Positions 34,255-43,862 of a stretch of 64,000 nucleotides of DNA are shown piece by piece. This stretch comes from Acinetobacter calcoaceticus DSM 30006 = CIP 81.8. Its GTDB lineage: Bacteria > Pseudomonadota > Gammaproteobacteria > Pseudomonadales > Moraxellaceae. The translations under genes were made by a program, and so were the position numbers. Below the pieces are notes generated by a model. That model ran no database searches, was not told the origin of the DNA, and saw nothing but the letters and a program-made list of their open reading frames with translations. The stretch covers positions 2,428,340 to 2,492,339 of the forward strand of contig NZ_KB849780.1 of the NCBI RefSeq assembly GCF_000368965.1, in the 5' to 3' direction. Numbering within the stretch: position 1 is the stretch's first letter; each line of letters starts with the position of its first letter.

Positions 34255-35175
34255 ATGAGTGCTCAATCTGTCATTTTGCCGTTGCCATCAGACCATGCAC
34301 GCTTTATTGTTCTTCGTTTAAAAGACTTAACTATTGATGAATTAAAAAACCAACTTAATGCTTTATTTGAAGCACGTGACCGCCTTATTACCCAACATTC
34401 AGATGCTCAAATTAAAACAGCAGTCGCTTTTGGTCCTGAATTATGGGAACAGCTATATTCGCAAACTCCTATAGGCTTTAAACAGCTAGAGCCTGAACAA
34501 GGCGCATTCAATATGCCAGTCGTGCCAGCAGATGTTCTCATTCATATTGCCAGCATGCGCTCTGATATTTGTTTTGCATTGAGCCAAGCATTTTTTGAAG
34601 GTATTCAAGATAAAGTTGAGGTTCTTGATGAGCGTGTATGCTTCCGTTATTTCGATGGCCGAGATATGACCGGCTTCATAGACGGAACCGAAAACCCTCA
34701 ATTTCCAGATGACCGAGCTGAAACAGCGCTCTTACCAGAAAGCACTGGAGTATTTGCAGATGGCAGCTTCATTTTCGCGCAGCGCTATGCCCATGATTTA
34801 GAAAAGTGGAAAAAATTGAAAGTTGATGCGCAAGAAAATGTTATGGGGCGCACCAAACTTGAATCTATTGAATTAGATGATGACGTTAAACCAGAAAACG
34901 CCCATGTTGCCCGTACTGTTGTTGAAGATGATGAAGGCGAAGAAATGGAAATTCTACGTCATAGCCTACCTTATGGAGATGGTCGAGGTGATCAAGGCCT
35001 ATTTTTTATTGCCTACACGAAAGATCTCACTATTATTGATGCCATGTTAAAGCGTATGTTCGGTACAAGTGGAGATGGTATTCACGACCGTTTATTGCAT
35101 TTCGTGACCCCACTTGATGGTGCTTATTATTTTGCACCTAGTGAAGAGTTGCTAGAAGAAATTCTAGAAGACTAA
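34255..35175 (+). CDS. DyP-type peroxidase
   Basis: A haem peroxidase of 306 residues, of the cytoplasmic YfeX-like group. The family GXXDG motif is GFIDG at about 142-146, with the Asp that acts in peroxide cleavage. The proximal haem His is probably in QRYAHDLEKW near residue 180, and the distal Arg is in EILRHSLPYGDG near 228. There is no Tat signal, which separates it from EfeB. The physiological substrate is unknown. A terminator follows 6 bp downstream. Confidence 0.93.
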   Translation: MSAQSVILPLPSDHARFIVLRLKDLTIDELKNQLNALFEARDRLITQHSDAQIKTAVAFGPELWEQLYSQTPIGFKQLEPEQGAFNMPVVPADVLIHIASMRSDICFALSQAFFEGIQDKVEVLDERVCFRYFDGRDMTGFIDGTENPQFPDDRAETALLPESTGVFADGSFIFAQRYAHDLEKWKKLKVDAQENVMGRTKLESIELDDDVKPENAHVARTVVEDDEGEEMEILRHSLPYGDGRGDQGLFFIAYTKDLTIIDAMLKRMFGTSGDGIHDRLLHFVTPLDGAYYFAPSEELLEEILED

Positions 35176-35180
35176 AATAA

Positions 35181-35206
35181 AAAAGAGGAGCTTAAGCTCC
35201 TCTTTT
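35181..35206. terminator. Shared terminator between the DyP gene and maeA
   Basis: A 26-base palindrome (35181-35193 with 35194-35206), GAGGAGC-TTAA-GCTCCTC core, flanked by A and T runs. It can end both convergent transcripts. Confidence 0.87.
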
Positions 35207-35219
35207 TATATTCTCATTC

Positions 35220-36917
35220 TTAGAAAGGAATACGCTTATATTTACGGTATTCAGGTTTCCAGAATGACTGATCAATTTTTTGTTTCAACAAATCATCACT
35301 AATTGTTACAGCGACACCATCAGCCATAGCAGCTTTTGCAACTTCGAACGCAATAACTCTAGACACTTGTTGAATTTCACCCAACGGCGGCAATAAATCA
35401 GCTTGTGGATCTTTAAGTAATGGAGAGCAATTTGCTAAAGCACTACTTGATGCCATTAACATATTTTCTGTAACACGCTTAGCACCCGATGCCACCACAC
35501 CTAAACCAATGCCTGGGAAAATGTACGAGTTATTACACTGAGAAATATTGTAAAGTTTGCCGTGATGATTCACAGGAGCAAACGGACTACCTGTTGCAAT
35601 TAATGCTTTACCTTCAGTCCACTCCACAATATCAGCAGGTACAGCTTCAACACGTGAAGTCGGATTAGATAATGGCATTACAATTGGTCGTTCACAATTT
35701 GCTGCCAAAGTCCTAATAATTTCTTCTGTAAACAAGCCAGGCTGTCCAGAAACACCAATTAACACTGTAGGCTTAGCATTTTTAACAACATCGAGTAGTG
35801 AAATGACTTCTTCGATATTGCCCCACTGATCAACCACCTCAGCTTTTTGTGCTAACTTACGCTGGAAGTCTAGCAAGTTTGGTTGATTCTCAGTGATCAA
35901 ACCAAAACGGTCTACCATATAAACGCGAGCACGCGCTTCTGCATCGGTTAAACCTTCTGCAATCATTTGTGCAACAATTTGTTCTGCAATACCACAACCT
36001 GCCGAACCCGCACCTAAGAAAGCAATTTTTTGATCTTTTAATTGCTTGCCCGCTGCACGACTCGCTGCAATGAGGCTACCGACAGATACCGCTGCTGTTC
36101 CTTGAATATCATCGTTAAAACAGCAAATTTTATCGCGATATTTTTCTAACAGTGGCATTGCATTTTTTTGTGCGAAATCTTCAAACTGAATTAATGCTTT
36201 TGGCCAACGACGCTTCACAGCTTCAATCACCATATCTACAAATGCGTAATATTCATCGCCACTAATACGCGGCTGACGCCACCCCATATAGATTGGATCA
36301 TTTAACAATTGTGGATTATTCGTACCAACATCAATTGTAATTGGCAATGTATAAGCCGGGCTAATACCACCACAAGCTGTGTAAAGCGAAAGTTTCCCAA
36401 TCGGGATTCCCATTCCGCCAATACCTTGATCACCAAGACCTAAAATACGCTCACCATCTGTAATGACGATAACTTTTACATTGTTTTTATTTACGTTTTG
36501 CAAAATATCATCAATCACATCGCGATCTGGATATGAAATGAAGATACCGCGGTGACGACGATAGATATCAGAGAAACGCTGACATGCCTCACCTACGGTT
36601 GGGGTGTAAATAATCGGCATCATTTCTTCGAGATGATTTTCGATTAAATGATAGAACAAGGTTTCGTTGGTATCTTGGATATTACGCAAATAGATATGTC
36701 GATTGATATCATCAGTGAAAGCGCAATATTGCTGATAAGAGCGCTGGCTTTGCTCTTCAATAGTTTCAATAATATGGGGGAGTAAACCGTGTAAGTTAAA
36801 GTTACTTCTTTCTTCTTCAGTGAAAGCCGAACCTTTATTTAAAAGTGGTAACTCTAAAAGTGTAAAACCTGCATATGGGATATAAAGGGGATGTTTACTT
36901 GGGTGTCCTGATATCAT
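35220..36917 (-). CDS. maeA: NAD-dependent malic enzyme
   Basis: A 565-residue malate dehydrogenase (decarboxylating), giving pyruvate, CO2 and NADH in the cytoplasm. It has the long SfcA/MaeA form. Motifs include [14 protein letters not shown] (N-terminal domain), [21 protein letters not shown] (catalytic Tyr/Lys region and metal site) and the nucleotide fold [17 protein letters not shown]. The NAD form is inferred from the family. It stands alone, with a 495-bp AT-rich gap to argS. Confidence 0.95.
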   Translation of the reverse strand: MISGHPSKHPLYIPYAGFTLLELPLLNKGSAFTEEERSNFNLHGLLPHIIETIEEQSQRSYQQYCAFTDDINRHIYLRNIQDTNETLFYHLIENHLEEMMPIIYTPTVGEACQRFSDIYRRHRGIFISYPDRDVIDDILQNVNKNNVKVIVITDGERILGLGDQGIGGMGIPIGKLSLYTACGGISPAYTLPITIDVGTNNPQLLNDPIYMGWRQPRISGDEYYAFVDMVIEAVKRRWPKALIQFEDFAQKNAMPLLEKYRDKICCFNDDIQGTAAVSVGSLIAASRAAGKQLKDQKIAFLGAGSAGCGIAEQIVAQMIAEGLTDAEARARVYMVDRFGLITENQPNLLDFQRKLAQKAEVVDQWGNIEEVISLLDVVKNAKPTVLIGVSGQPGLFTEEIIRTLAANCERPIVMPLSNPTSRVEAVPADIVEWTEGKALIATGSPFAPVNHHGKLYNISQCNNSYIFPGIGLGVVASGAKRVTENMLMASSSALANCSPLLKDPQADLLPPLGEIQQVSRVIAFEVAKAAMADGVAVTISDDLLKQKIDQSFWKPEYRKYKRIPF

Positions 36918-37412
36918 TGCCTATCTCATTTTCCAGCTTAGAGTAGAGAAAAACACGTTTTGTATGGTCTCTAAAACTCTTTGTGCGTATAAGCTTAAGC
37001 CTAATTCGTTCAAAATAGATATTTTAAACCGTGATGTTAAAATTGAAGACTATTTAGTTAAAACATGTTTAAAAATAATTAATAAATATCAACACTTTAA
37101 TAATTTTATATTTTTAAAAATTCTTTTATTTATCTAATTTAAAAAGCTTTTAATATATATTTTTACTTACATAGCCATTTTTATAATAAATAATGGTGAG
37201 ATTAAAAGCTAATCTACTTTTTAAAACTTCTTAGAAGGCTTGTATTTGTTTGTTTTTAGAATAGTGAAGTGATTCACCCTGCAACATTCATTTAAAAAAT
37301 AATCCTCAGTAAATTGCACAAAAAGAATTACTGGAATATCAAATCCACTCCCCTAACTCATAGGAAATTTGCTATATTTGACGTTTTTCTGCGACATCTA
37401 TTTTCGATTGAT
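36918..37412. other. Intergenic region between maeA and argS
   Basis: About 495 bp, strongly AT-rich, containing promoters for the two divergent genes by position. I see no gene, no strong dyad and no promoter pair good enough to place. An open frame beginning at a TTG (37314) extends argS upstream but lacks family similarity. Confidence 0.6.
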
Positions 37413-39203
37413 ATGAATACGGCAATACAAGCAGCTCTCGACCATGCAGTGCAAACTCTTCAACAAGAAGGGGTGCTTCCTTCCGACTGGAATAACACAA
37501 GCAACTTAACACGCACCAAAGACCGAAGCCATGGCGACTTTGCTTCTAATATTGCCATGATCGGCTCGAAAGCTGCTGGTATGAAACCACGTGATTTAGC
37601 TGAGAAAGTTCTAGCTGCATTACCAGAAGTTGTAGATATCAGCAAAGCTGAAATTGCAGGGCCTGGTTTTATTAACTTCTTTTTAAATGCAGATCAGCGC
37701 TTTGCTATTCTTGACCAGATTCAAGCACAAAAAGAAATTTTTGGTCGCAGTCAGGCAAACGCAGCGAAAAAGATCCAAGTAGAATTCGTTTCTGCAAACC
37801 CAACGTCTAGTCTACATGTAGGACATGGTCGTGGTGCTGCATATGGTATGACTGTTGCCAAATTACTTGAAGCAACAGGTGCTAAAGTTGACCGCGAATA
37901 CTATGTGAATGATGCTGGCCGTCAAATGGATATTTTGGCGACTTCTACTTATTTACGTTATTTAGAATTACTAGGTCAAAACCTTGTATTTCCAAAAAAT
38001 GCTTATCAAGGCGATTACGTTAAAGAAATAGCACAGACTATTATTGATAAAGATGGCGACGCATATCTTCGTGAAGTGGCTGATGTCTATAAAGATGTGC
38101 CAGAAGATGTACAGTATGCTGAAGAACTAGATAGCGACGGCAATAAAGTCGTTTTATCTGGCGACAAAGAAAAACATATTGATGGTCTTATTGCCAACTC
38201 TCAACAATTACTAGGTGAAGGCTACCGCGTATTCCATCAAGCTGCTCTTCATGCCATTTTAGATGATATTAAAGATGACCTTGCTGACTTTGGTGTAACG
38301 TTCAACCAATGGTTTAGTGAAGCATCACTTAGCGCAAAAATTGATGAAGCCTTAGAAACACTTGATCAACGTGGCTTCCTTTATGAAAAAGATGGCAACA
38401 TCTGGTTTAAATCGACTGAATTTGGCGATGAAAAAGACCGCGTTGTTAAGCGTCGTAATGGCCAAACCACCTACTTTGCATCAGATATTGCTTACCACTT
38501 AAATAAATTACAACGTGGTTATACCGACCTGATTGATATCTGGGGTTCTGATCACCATGGCTATATTTCTCGCGTAAAAGCGGCAATTGATGCAATGGGT
38601 TACGACTCTAAAAAATTGACTGTGCTTTTGGTTCAGTTTGTAAGTTTATGGCGTGGTGGCGAGATGGTTCAAATGTCATCTCGTTCAGGTCAGTTCGTGA
38701 CTTTACGTGACTTGCGTAAAGAAGTGGGTAACGACGCGGCTCGTTTCTACTATGTGATGCGTAAGAGTGAACAACACATTGACTTCGACCTTGACCTTGC
38801 TGTGTCACAAAGTAAAGACAATGCTGTGTATTACATTCAATATGCACATGCACGTATTTGCCGTATGTTAGAAAAAGCGTTAAGCACAGGCTTACAATTC
38901 GATGTAAATGCTGCACGTACACATGCTACTCGCCTATCTCTTGATGCTGAAACTGAGATTCTTGCTAAACTGGCAGCTTATCCAGATGCAGTGTTGCGTG
39001 CTGCAAATGCGTATGAACCACATCAGGTGGGTAACTACTTAAAAGAATTAGCTGCCTTGTTCCACGCTTGGTACAATGAACATAAAGTATTAGGCGATGA
39101 TGCTGAGCTTACACAAGCACGTTTATTGCTTTCAATCAATGTACAACAAGTGTTGCATAATGGTTTAGAATTACTTGGTGTATCTGCACCAGACTCTATG
39201 TAA
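37413..39203 (+). CDS. argS: Arginine-tRNA ligase
   Basis: Class I synthetase of 596 residues that charges tRNA-Arg. The HIGH motif appears as HVGHGRG (in ANPTSSLHVGHGRGAAYG, near residue 130). The KMSK equivalent is QMSSRSG, the usual degenerate form of ArgRS. The N-terminal Add-1 domain and C-terminal DALR anticodon domain are both present. I start at the Met at 37413 (MNTAIQAALDHAV), which matches the family; the frame upstream to a TTG is not needed. Confidence 0.95.
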   Translation: MNTAIQAALDHAVQTLQQEGVLPSDWNNTSNLTRTKDRSHGDFASNIAMIGSKAAGMKPRDLAEKVLAALPEVVDISKAEIAGPGFINFFLNADQRFAILDQIQAQKEIFGRSQANAAKKIQVEFVSANPTSSLHVGHGRGAAYGMTVAKLLEATGAKVDREYYVNDAGRQMDILATSTYLRYLELLGQNLVFPKNAYQGDYVKEIAQTIIDKDGDAYLREVADVYKDVPEDVQYAEELDSDGNKVVLSGDKEKHIDGLIANSQQLLGEGYRVFHQAALHAILDDIKDDLADFGVTFNQWFSEASLSAKIDEALETLDQRGFLYEKDGNIWFKSTEFGDEKDRVVKRRNGQTTYFASDIAYHLNKLQRGYTDLIDIWGSDHHGYISRVKAAIDAMGYDSKKLTVLLVQFVSLWRGGEMVQMSSRSGQFVTLRDLRKEVGNDAARFYYVMRKSEQHIDFDLDLAVSQSKDNAVYYIQYAHARICRMLEKALSTGLQFDVNAARTHATRLSLDAETEILAKLAAYPDAVLRAANAYEPHQVGNYLKELAALFHAWYNEHKVLGDDAELTQARLLLSINVQQVLHNGLELLGVSAPDSM

Positions 39204-39359
39204 AAATTATATTGCATGGCAGTAAAATAAAGGTCATGCAACATATAGTAAGCAGTGGTTTGTAGAGTTAAAATAGCTTATACAAGCCACTGTTTTTAGC
39301 ATCGTAATACGAGAATCAAACTCGAATTAAAACAATCAAAATACAGAGGAATAATCCAC

Positions 39360-39974
39360 GTGTTTGGCAAAACGCAACGCGGTGTATCTGAAAGACCTAA
39401 CAAGCCTAAAAAGCCCCTAATTCCCAAATGGTTAGGGACACTTGTCGCTATTTTGGCGGTCTTATGTATCGCTGTAATGCTTATGCTTTGGAAACCTTGG
39501 CAACCTGTTCCGGCAAAAAATCAGATTACCTCTGAACACTATCAAGAAGAAGATACCAATAAAGACTATCGTTTCTACGATCTATTACCCCAACAGCAAG
39601 TAACTCCTATTCCGGAACAAGCGATTCCTGAAAGCAAAAATCAAGGCACAGCCATGATTGTTGAGGCACCAAGTGCAACTCAACCAGCTGCTTCAGAAAG
39701 TGCAGGAATTGATACGAATCCATCAGCCACCGCTCCTCAGCAACCTACTTATATTTTACAGGTTCGCAGCTATAATGACCCAGATCAAGCTGATGCTCGC
39801 CGTGCAGAAATCATTTTAAATGGCTTATCTGCAGATGTAGTTAAGAGTACTGAAAATGGGCAAATATGGTACCGTGTTATTTCTGGACCTTATGACACTC
39901 AAGACGCTGCATTGGCTGCTCAACAGACTTTACAACACAGCGGCATTGACTCTATCGTGATCAAACGCAAGTAA
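39360..39974 (+). CDS. SPOR domain-containing protein
   Basis: A 204-residue membrane protein with one N-terminal helix (about 25-45, WLGTLVAILAVLCIAVMLMLW) after a basic cytoplasmic lead. A linker rich in Pro/Ala/Gln follows, then a C-terminal SPOR domain (about 128-204, TYILQVRSYNDPDQADARRA). SPOR domains bind denuded glycan at the division site, so an FtsN-like septal role is inferred. The start is GTG at 39360, supported by AGAGGA about 11 bases upstream. It follows argS on the same strand (156-bp gap), an arrangement also seen for ftsN-like genes. Confidence 0.85.
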   Translation: MFGKTQRGVSERPNKPKKPLIPKWLGTLVAILAVLCIAVMLMLWKPWQPVPAKNQITSEHYQEEDTNKDYRFYDLLPQQQVTPIPEQAIPESKNQGTAMIVEAPSATQPAASESAGIDTNPSATAPQQPTYILQVRSYNDPDQADARRAEIILNGLSADVVKSTENGQIWYRVISGPYDTQDAALAAQQTLQHSGIDSIVIKRK

Positions 39975-39986
39975 AATATAAATAAA

Positions 39987-40010
39987 AAAGGAACAAATAT
40001 TTGTTCCTTT
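39987..40010. terminator. Shared terminator between the SPOR and GST genes
   Basis: An 11-bp stem (39987-39997 with 40000-40010) with a tight loop and A/T runs on both sides; it serves convergent genes. Confidence 0.83.
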
Positions 40011-40014
40011 TCTT

Positions 40015-40683
40015 TTAAATATCAGCACAATTCCTTTCATTAGAACCCATTCCCTTTTTTTTCGCTTTTTGAAACGCTACCCTTCGCCGAATACGATGTA
40101 AAAAAGCCTGAATATTAGGGTATTTCCCTTGCAAACGTGATTGCAAAGCTTCTAGAGGGAAACTCATTTGAATATCTGCAAATGAAAAGTCGCCTGCAAA
40201 ATATTCATGCTCTGCCAAATAGTTTTCTAAAAAACTAATATGATCTTTCATACGTGGGCGGACAAAATTTGCCTTCACCCCTTCCGTGATTTTTTTTGCT
40301 ACTGGTTGAATTAACCACGGCACATGCTTATTTACACTATTCATGACCAAAGTCATGACTAAGAGTGGCATGAGTGAGCCTTCTGCATAGTGCATCCAAT
40401 AAATATACTGCTGTAAATTTTGAGCTTGCGTAGGTTTAAATTGTTGATTCTGATCATAACGTTGCTGTAGATATTCCAAGATCACAGCAGATTCTGCGAT
40501 GACTTGCTCATCATCTGTCAGAATTGGAGCCTTACCCAAAGGATGAATACATTTCAATGTTTCTGGAGCGGAATAGTTAGGTAGGCGCTGATAATAATGA
40601 ATATCATAATCTAAGCCTAATTCTTCTAAAGCCCATAAAATTCGAAACGATCGCGAACATTCCAGGTGGTGTAAACTAATCAT
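40015..40683 (-). CDS. Glutathione S-transferase family protein
   Basis: A 222-residue protein with an N-terminal thioredoxin-like domain (about 1-78, beginning MISLHHLECSRSFRILWALEEL and containing the ESAVILEYL glutathione-binding turn). A helical C-terminal domain follows, with the FAGDFSFADIQMSF N-cap segment. The role is glutathione conjugation or a related detoxification; substrate unknown. I start at 40683 as the longer frame to 40809 overlaps osmC and adds residues unlike the family. It may share a transcript with the pirin and OsmC genes. Confidence 0.9.
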   Translation of the reverse strand: MISLHHLECSRSFRILWALEELGLDYDIHYYQRLPNYSAPETLKCIHPLGKAPILTDDEQVIAESAVILEYLQQRYDQNQQFKPTQAQNLQQYIYWMHYAEGSLMPLLVMTLVMNSVNKHVPWLIQPVAKKITEGVKANFVRPRMKDHISFLENYLAEHEYFAGDFSFADIQMSFPLEALQSRLQGKYPNIQAFLHRIRRRVAFQKAKKKGMGSNERNCADI

Positions 40684-40795
40684 GTTATTGCCTGCTTTTA
40701 TTTTTCTTTTTACATAAAAAACAGCATATGAACATGCTGTTTTATTCCATTTGTGGGATGGATATAAAATCATCCACCTCAACAAAATAGCATTT

Positions 40796-41203
40796 TTACA
40801 CTGTAACAAGCACAGTATGAATGTCTAAACTACGTAACAAAGTTTTAGTGACTGGTGTTTTACCACATACCGTTAAGATTTTTTGCTGAAGTTCTTCATC
40901 TGGTAAGTCTTTAAAAACAATACGACGTTCAATATGTTCTTCATGCTCTCTATTGGTATGAAAATCAATTTCAACCGAGAACTCACCAAAATCATAACCT
41001 TTGTGCTTCGCATACATTCTTAAAGTGATAAGCGTGCAAGCTGCCAAACTTCCAGTAAGCAAATCATAAGGCGCTGGGCCTTGATCTTGCCCTTCTAGCT
41101 TTTCAGGCTCATCACAAAAATATTGATGGCGACCACTGGTAATTTCACCCTTCCATTGCTCGGCAAGGGGCTTTGCTTTACTACTTGCGATTACTGCTGT
41201 CAT
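40796..41203 (-). CDS. OsmC family protein
   Basis: A 135-residue OsmC/YhfA-type protein, a family of small thiol peroxidases or redox proteins. The central region GPAPYDLLTGSLAACTLITLRMYA carries one conserved Cys (in AACT) on the family core helix. The second Cys is in ILTVCGKTPVTKTL, the region of the partner Cys. It overlaps the upstream pirin gene by 4 bp (ATGA), implying translational coupling and a shared oxidative-stress context. Confidence 0.9.
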   Translation of the reverse strand: MTAVIASSKAKPLAEQWKGEITSGRHQYFCDEPEKLEGQDQGPAPYDLLTGSLAACTLITLRMYAKHKGYDFGEFSVEIDFHTNREHEEHIERRIVFKDLPDEELQQKILTVCGKTPVTKTLLRSLDIHTVLVTV

Positions 41204-42147
41204 TTTGATGCTCTCATTTGATCTGGAAGAACAGGGGCTTCTAAACGTGCACCAACATAATCTGGGATTTCACCAAACCGCGCATCATGACTAATCCATT
41301 GCTCGCGGGCTTCTTTTAAATCATCCCTTGTACGTGCAACAAAATTCCACCAGAGCAAAATTGGCGTTTCAAACGGTTCACCACCAATTAAAAGAACACG
41401 ATTGCCTTTTTTTACTTCAATCTCAATTTCACTCAGTCCAATATCCAAAACAACCATGTTATCAGCAGTTAACTCATGGCCATTCACATGGGCAATACCT
41501 TCTAATGCCATAAAACCATATTCATAATTAGGATTTAATGGAATACGGGTTTTCGTATCTTCGGTAGCAATTAAGTCAACACCCACTAAAGGCGTATGTA
41601 CCACTACTGGAGAAGTAGTTGCCAAATATTCACCCACAAGAACGGTAAATTCTAGACCGTCCTTTTCAACAACAGGCAACTCAGGATAATGTTCAAATTT
41701 CGGATCCATATTGCGCTTATGGTCAGGCAAAGCAATCCAGAGCTGAGCAGCGTGCATTTGAGTTTCAGTATCAGGTGCAACTTCTGTATGAGAAATGCCA
41801 TGACCCGCCGTCATCAAGTTAACTTGCTTAGGACGAATCAGTTGTTTTGAACCTAAACTATCGGTATGCATCATAGTCCCTTCAATCATCCAAGTGAAGG
41901 TTTGCAAACCAATATGAGGATGAGGGCCAACATCTAAACCATCACCCGCAGGAAAAGACACAGGGCCTGCATGATCTAGAAAACACCACGCACCAATCAT
42001 TCGCTTTTGTCTGCTAGGCAAAGCCCGCTTAATCACTGTCCCCTGTCCAATTTCAGCAGAGCGAATTGGAAATTCCTGAATAAACTGATTGGCAAATTTT
42101 TCGCAATCGTTTGAATCAGAAATATCGTAATCATTATTATTGCTCAT
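41200..42147 (-). CDS. Pirin family protein
   Basis: A 315-residue bicupin. The N-terminal cupin has the pirin signature FLDHAGPVSFPAGDGLDVGPHPHIGLQTFTW (seen as two runs around 55-85), with His residues in PHPHIGL and the AGHGISHTE stretch that bind iron. The C-terminal cupin (about 190-290) is more degenerate. Some bacterial pirins are quercetin 2,3-dioxygenases and others regulate metabolism; the function here is unclear. Encoded with OsmC and possibly GST, suggesting a stress or detoxification set. Confidence 0.9.
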   Translation of the reverse strand: MSNNNDYDISDSNDCEKFANQFIQEFPIRSAEIGQGTVIKRALPSRQKRMIGAWCFLDHAGPVSFPAGDGLDVGPHPHIGLQTFTWMIEGTMMHTDSLGSKQLIRPKQVNLMTAGHGISHTEVAPDTETQMHAAQLWIALPDHKRNMDPKFEHYPELPVVEKDGLEFTVLVGEYLATTSPVVVHTPLVGVDLIATEDTKTRIPLNPNYEYGFMALEGIAHVNGHELTADNMVVLDIGLSEIEIEVKKGNRVLLIGGEPFETPILLWWNFVARTRDDLKEAREQWISHDARFGEIPDYVGARLEAPVLPDQMRASK

Positions 42148-42305
42148 GATATTACTCTCTTTTACCTATGCTTTTGCAATGAGTTGTTGTACTGATCTTA
42201 ACAATACACTCATTATTCAATATAGTCTTTTAGTAATACACAGGGTGTTATGAATGAGACAATCCATTTTTAATTATAGAAAAATCAAGGCTGCATAAAA
42301 CATGT

Positions 42306-42611
42306 TTAAGATGATTGATCTTTAACAAGCTGTTTTAGGTTCTTCATGAATTGACCAAATTGCGGGAAAAACTCTTGAAATAGCGGATGGTCGCGATTTT
42401 CTAACATAACTTCGCTAAAAAGTTTTAACCCAACTCCAAAGGATTTTGTAGTTTCATCATCAAAAAAATTTGCTTTTTTTAAGCGTTCGACAATTTCAAA
42501 GATATCGTCATGATTACCCGTATAGAACTCAAGACGCTCAGTATATGTAGAGGCCTCTCCTTTTGCATTCTTTAAATGTTGTACAGTGACATGATATTGA
42601 TGTTGTTTCAT
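42306..42611 (-). CDS. DUF3861 family protein
   Basis: A 101-residue cytoplasmic protein that resembles DUF3861 (MKQHQYHVTVQHLKNAKGE start, then the FDDETTKSFGVGLKLFSEVML segment). There is no signal or membrane helix. It lies 22 bp after the Fur-like gene and is probably the third gene of the PadR/Fur-like operon. Function is unknown. Confidence 0.75.
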   Translation of the reverse strand: MKQHQYHVTVQHLKNAKGEASTYTERLEFYTGNHDDIFEIVERLKKANFFDDETTKSFGVGLKLFSEVMLENRDHPLFQEFFPQFGQFMKNLKQLVKDQSS

Positions 42612-42633
42612 ATATAAATTCTCTATTAGAAAT

Positions 42634-43023
42634 TTAATGACTTTGGATGATTTCGACCTGTTTAAGATCGATTTGAAATTGTGTAAATACTGACTGTAAA
42701 GATGCTAAAAATTGCTCTTGTTTAGCGGCTGTTAGATCTGTACAGCGAATTTGCAATAATTGATTATTCTCGACTGTTGGTAAGTTAAATTTAGCTTCAT
42801 CTCGTTGTGGCTGACGATTTGAAATTAAACCCGCTCCCGCCAAGTCGTTCACTACCCGATAAACTGTGGCTAAACTTAATTTCTGTTTTTGGGCATATAA
42901 CTTTTGGTAAATCTGTTTGACAGTTAGATCTTCTGCTTGCTGTTGAATTAAAGACAAAACAGCAAGTCTTGGATGAGTGACTTTTAGGCCCGTTTCTTTG
43001 ATTTTATGCTGTAGCTCTAACAT
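42634..43023 (-). CDS. Fur-like protein lacking the usual metal ligands
   Basis: A 130-residue member of the Fur superfamily. The DNA-binding half is normal: TGLKVTHPRLAVLSLIQQ, then the recognition helix LATVYRVVNDLAGAGLISNR. The C-terminal half lacks the HHxH and CxxC motifs that form the regulatory and structural sites in Fur, Zur and PerR. Where these belong, the sequence is KFNLPTVENNQLLQIRCTDL. I start at the Met at 43023, which has GGA upstream and lies 13 bp after the PadR stop; the longer frame to 43083 overlaps that gene. Encoded between a YqjI-like regulator and DUF3861. Confidence 0.78.
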   Translation of the reverse strand: MLELQHKIKETGLKVTHPRLAVLSLIQQQAEDLTVKQIYQKLYAQKQKLSLATVYRVVNDLAGAGLISNRQPQRDEAKFNLPTVENNQLLQIRCTDLTAAKQEQFLASLQSVFTQFQIDLKQVEIIQSH

Positions 43024-43036
43024 TTCTATTTCCAAC

Positions 43037-43564
43037 TTATAATCGCCCAATCGCAACCGCAGCTTGATCAATTTTTTCGGCAATTTGATAAATCTGCTCT
43101 TGCTGTAGACTCGCCGAGTTCAACTTCAAACGTAACGCTGTTTTTAGGTTTTCCATCGCACGGTGAATTTCAATTAATTCATCATTACTGTGAATTTCAC
43201 GTCTAAGTCGTAATTTTTCTAGTAGCTCAGTCAGCTTGTCTTGTTGTTCGGTTAAGTAAGCTTTACCCAACTCTGTGATTTGATATTGCTTACGTTCTAC
43301 GTCTAACAAAGTAATGAAATTCATTTCTTCCAGACTAGTTAAAGTTGGGTAAATGGTACCTGCACTCGGGGTATAGCCATCGCCTACCAAGTCACTTATT
43401 TCTTTAATAATTTCATAGCCATGCTTTGGGCTTTGCTGAATGAGATGAAGCACCAAAAGTTTCATTCTACCCGCTTCAAAAAGCCTCCCACGACGCCCCG
43501 AACGGTGGTGGCCGCGATGATGTTCGTGGTGTTCATCATGATGATGTTCTGATTGCTGTCCCAT
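43037..43564 (-). CDS. yqjI: PadR family regulator, YqjI-like
   Basis: A 175-residue winged-helix regulator. The N-terminus is His-rich (HHHDEHHEHHRGHHRSGRRG), as in E. coli YqjI, which senses nickel and controls iron homeostasis. The PadR domain (about 35-115) contains HGYEIIKEISDLVGDGYTPSAGTIYPTL. The C-terminus (QIAEKIDQAAVAIG) also resembles YqjI. It heads a three-gene operon with a Fur-like and a DUF3861 gene. A strong palindrome lies upstream at 43611-43633, so autoregulation is likely. The metal sensed is not proven by sequence. Confidence 0.8.
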   Translation of the reverse strand: MGQQSEHHHDEHHEHHRGHHRSGRRGRLFEAGRMKLLVLHLIQQSPKHGYEIIKEISDLVGDGYTPSAGTIYPTLTSLEEMNFITLLDVERKQYQITELGKAYLTEQQDKLTELLEKLRLRREIHSNDELIEIHRAMENLKTALRLKLNSASLQQEQIYQIAEKIDQAAVAIGRL

Positions 43565-43610
43565 CTTTAAAGTTTCTCTAATATGTTTAATTTATGACTA
43601 TTAAGATATA

Positions 43611-43633
43611 TCTTAATATATCTTTTATCAAGA
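43611..43633. promoter_or_regulatory. Candidate PadR (YqjI-like) operator
   Basis: TTAAGATATATCTTAA (43611-43626) is a perfect 16-bp palindrome, overlapping a second inverted repeat of AGATATA with TATATCT. It lies 47 bp upstream of the PadR start codon. Confidence 0.6.
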
Positions 43634-43708
43634 AAAACTAACAGCTTAAATCTATTACTTTGATATTTATTAATATTAATTTTAAACCTTTAAAAGTTAA
43701 GTAATAAA

Positions 43709-43731
43709 AAAGAGTGCTTATGCACTCTTTT
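43709..43731 (-). terminator. Terminator after the DinB-family gene
   Basis: A nine-base stem (43709-43717 with 43722-43730) with loop TTAT and T residues on the minus strand, downstream of the DinB-family gene. The 130 bp between contain nothing else recognisable. Confidence 0.75.
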
Positions 43732-43862
43732 ACTAGCAATACCTAACAAATATGTTTACAAAACAACCAAATTATTTCGAATACCGCCTTTGTGTTTTTC
43801 AAAGACCTGATAAATATATGACTATCTAAAAAATAATAATTTTAAATTCAGATAAATATAAG

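Noticed and set aside
37314..37412. Upstream extension of argS from a TTG codon
   Set aside because: The Met at 37413 begins the conserved ArgRS N-terminus; the added residues have no family match.
40683..40809. N-terminal extension of the GST gene
   Set aside because: The extra residues overlap osmC, do not resemble GST proteins, and the Met at 40683 matches the family start.
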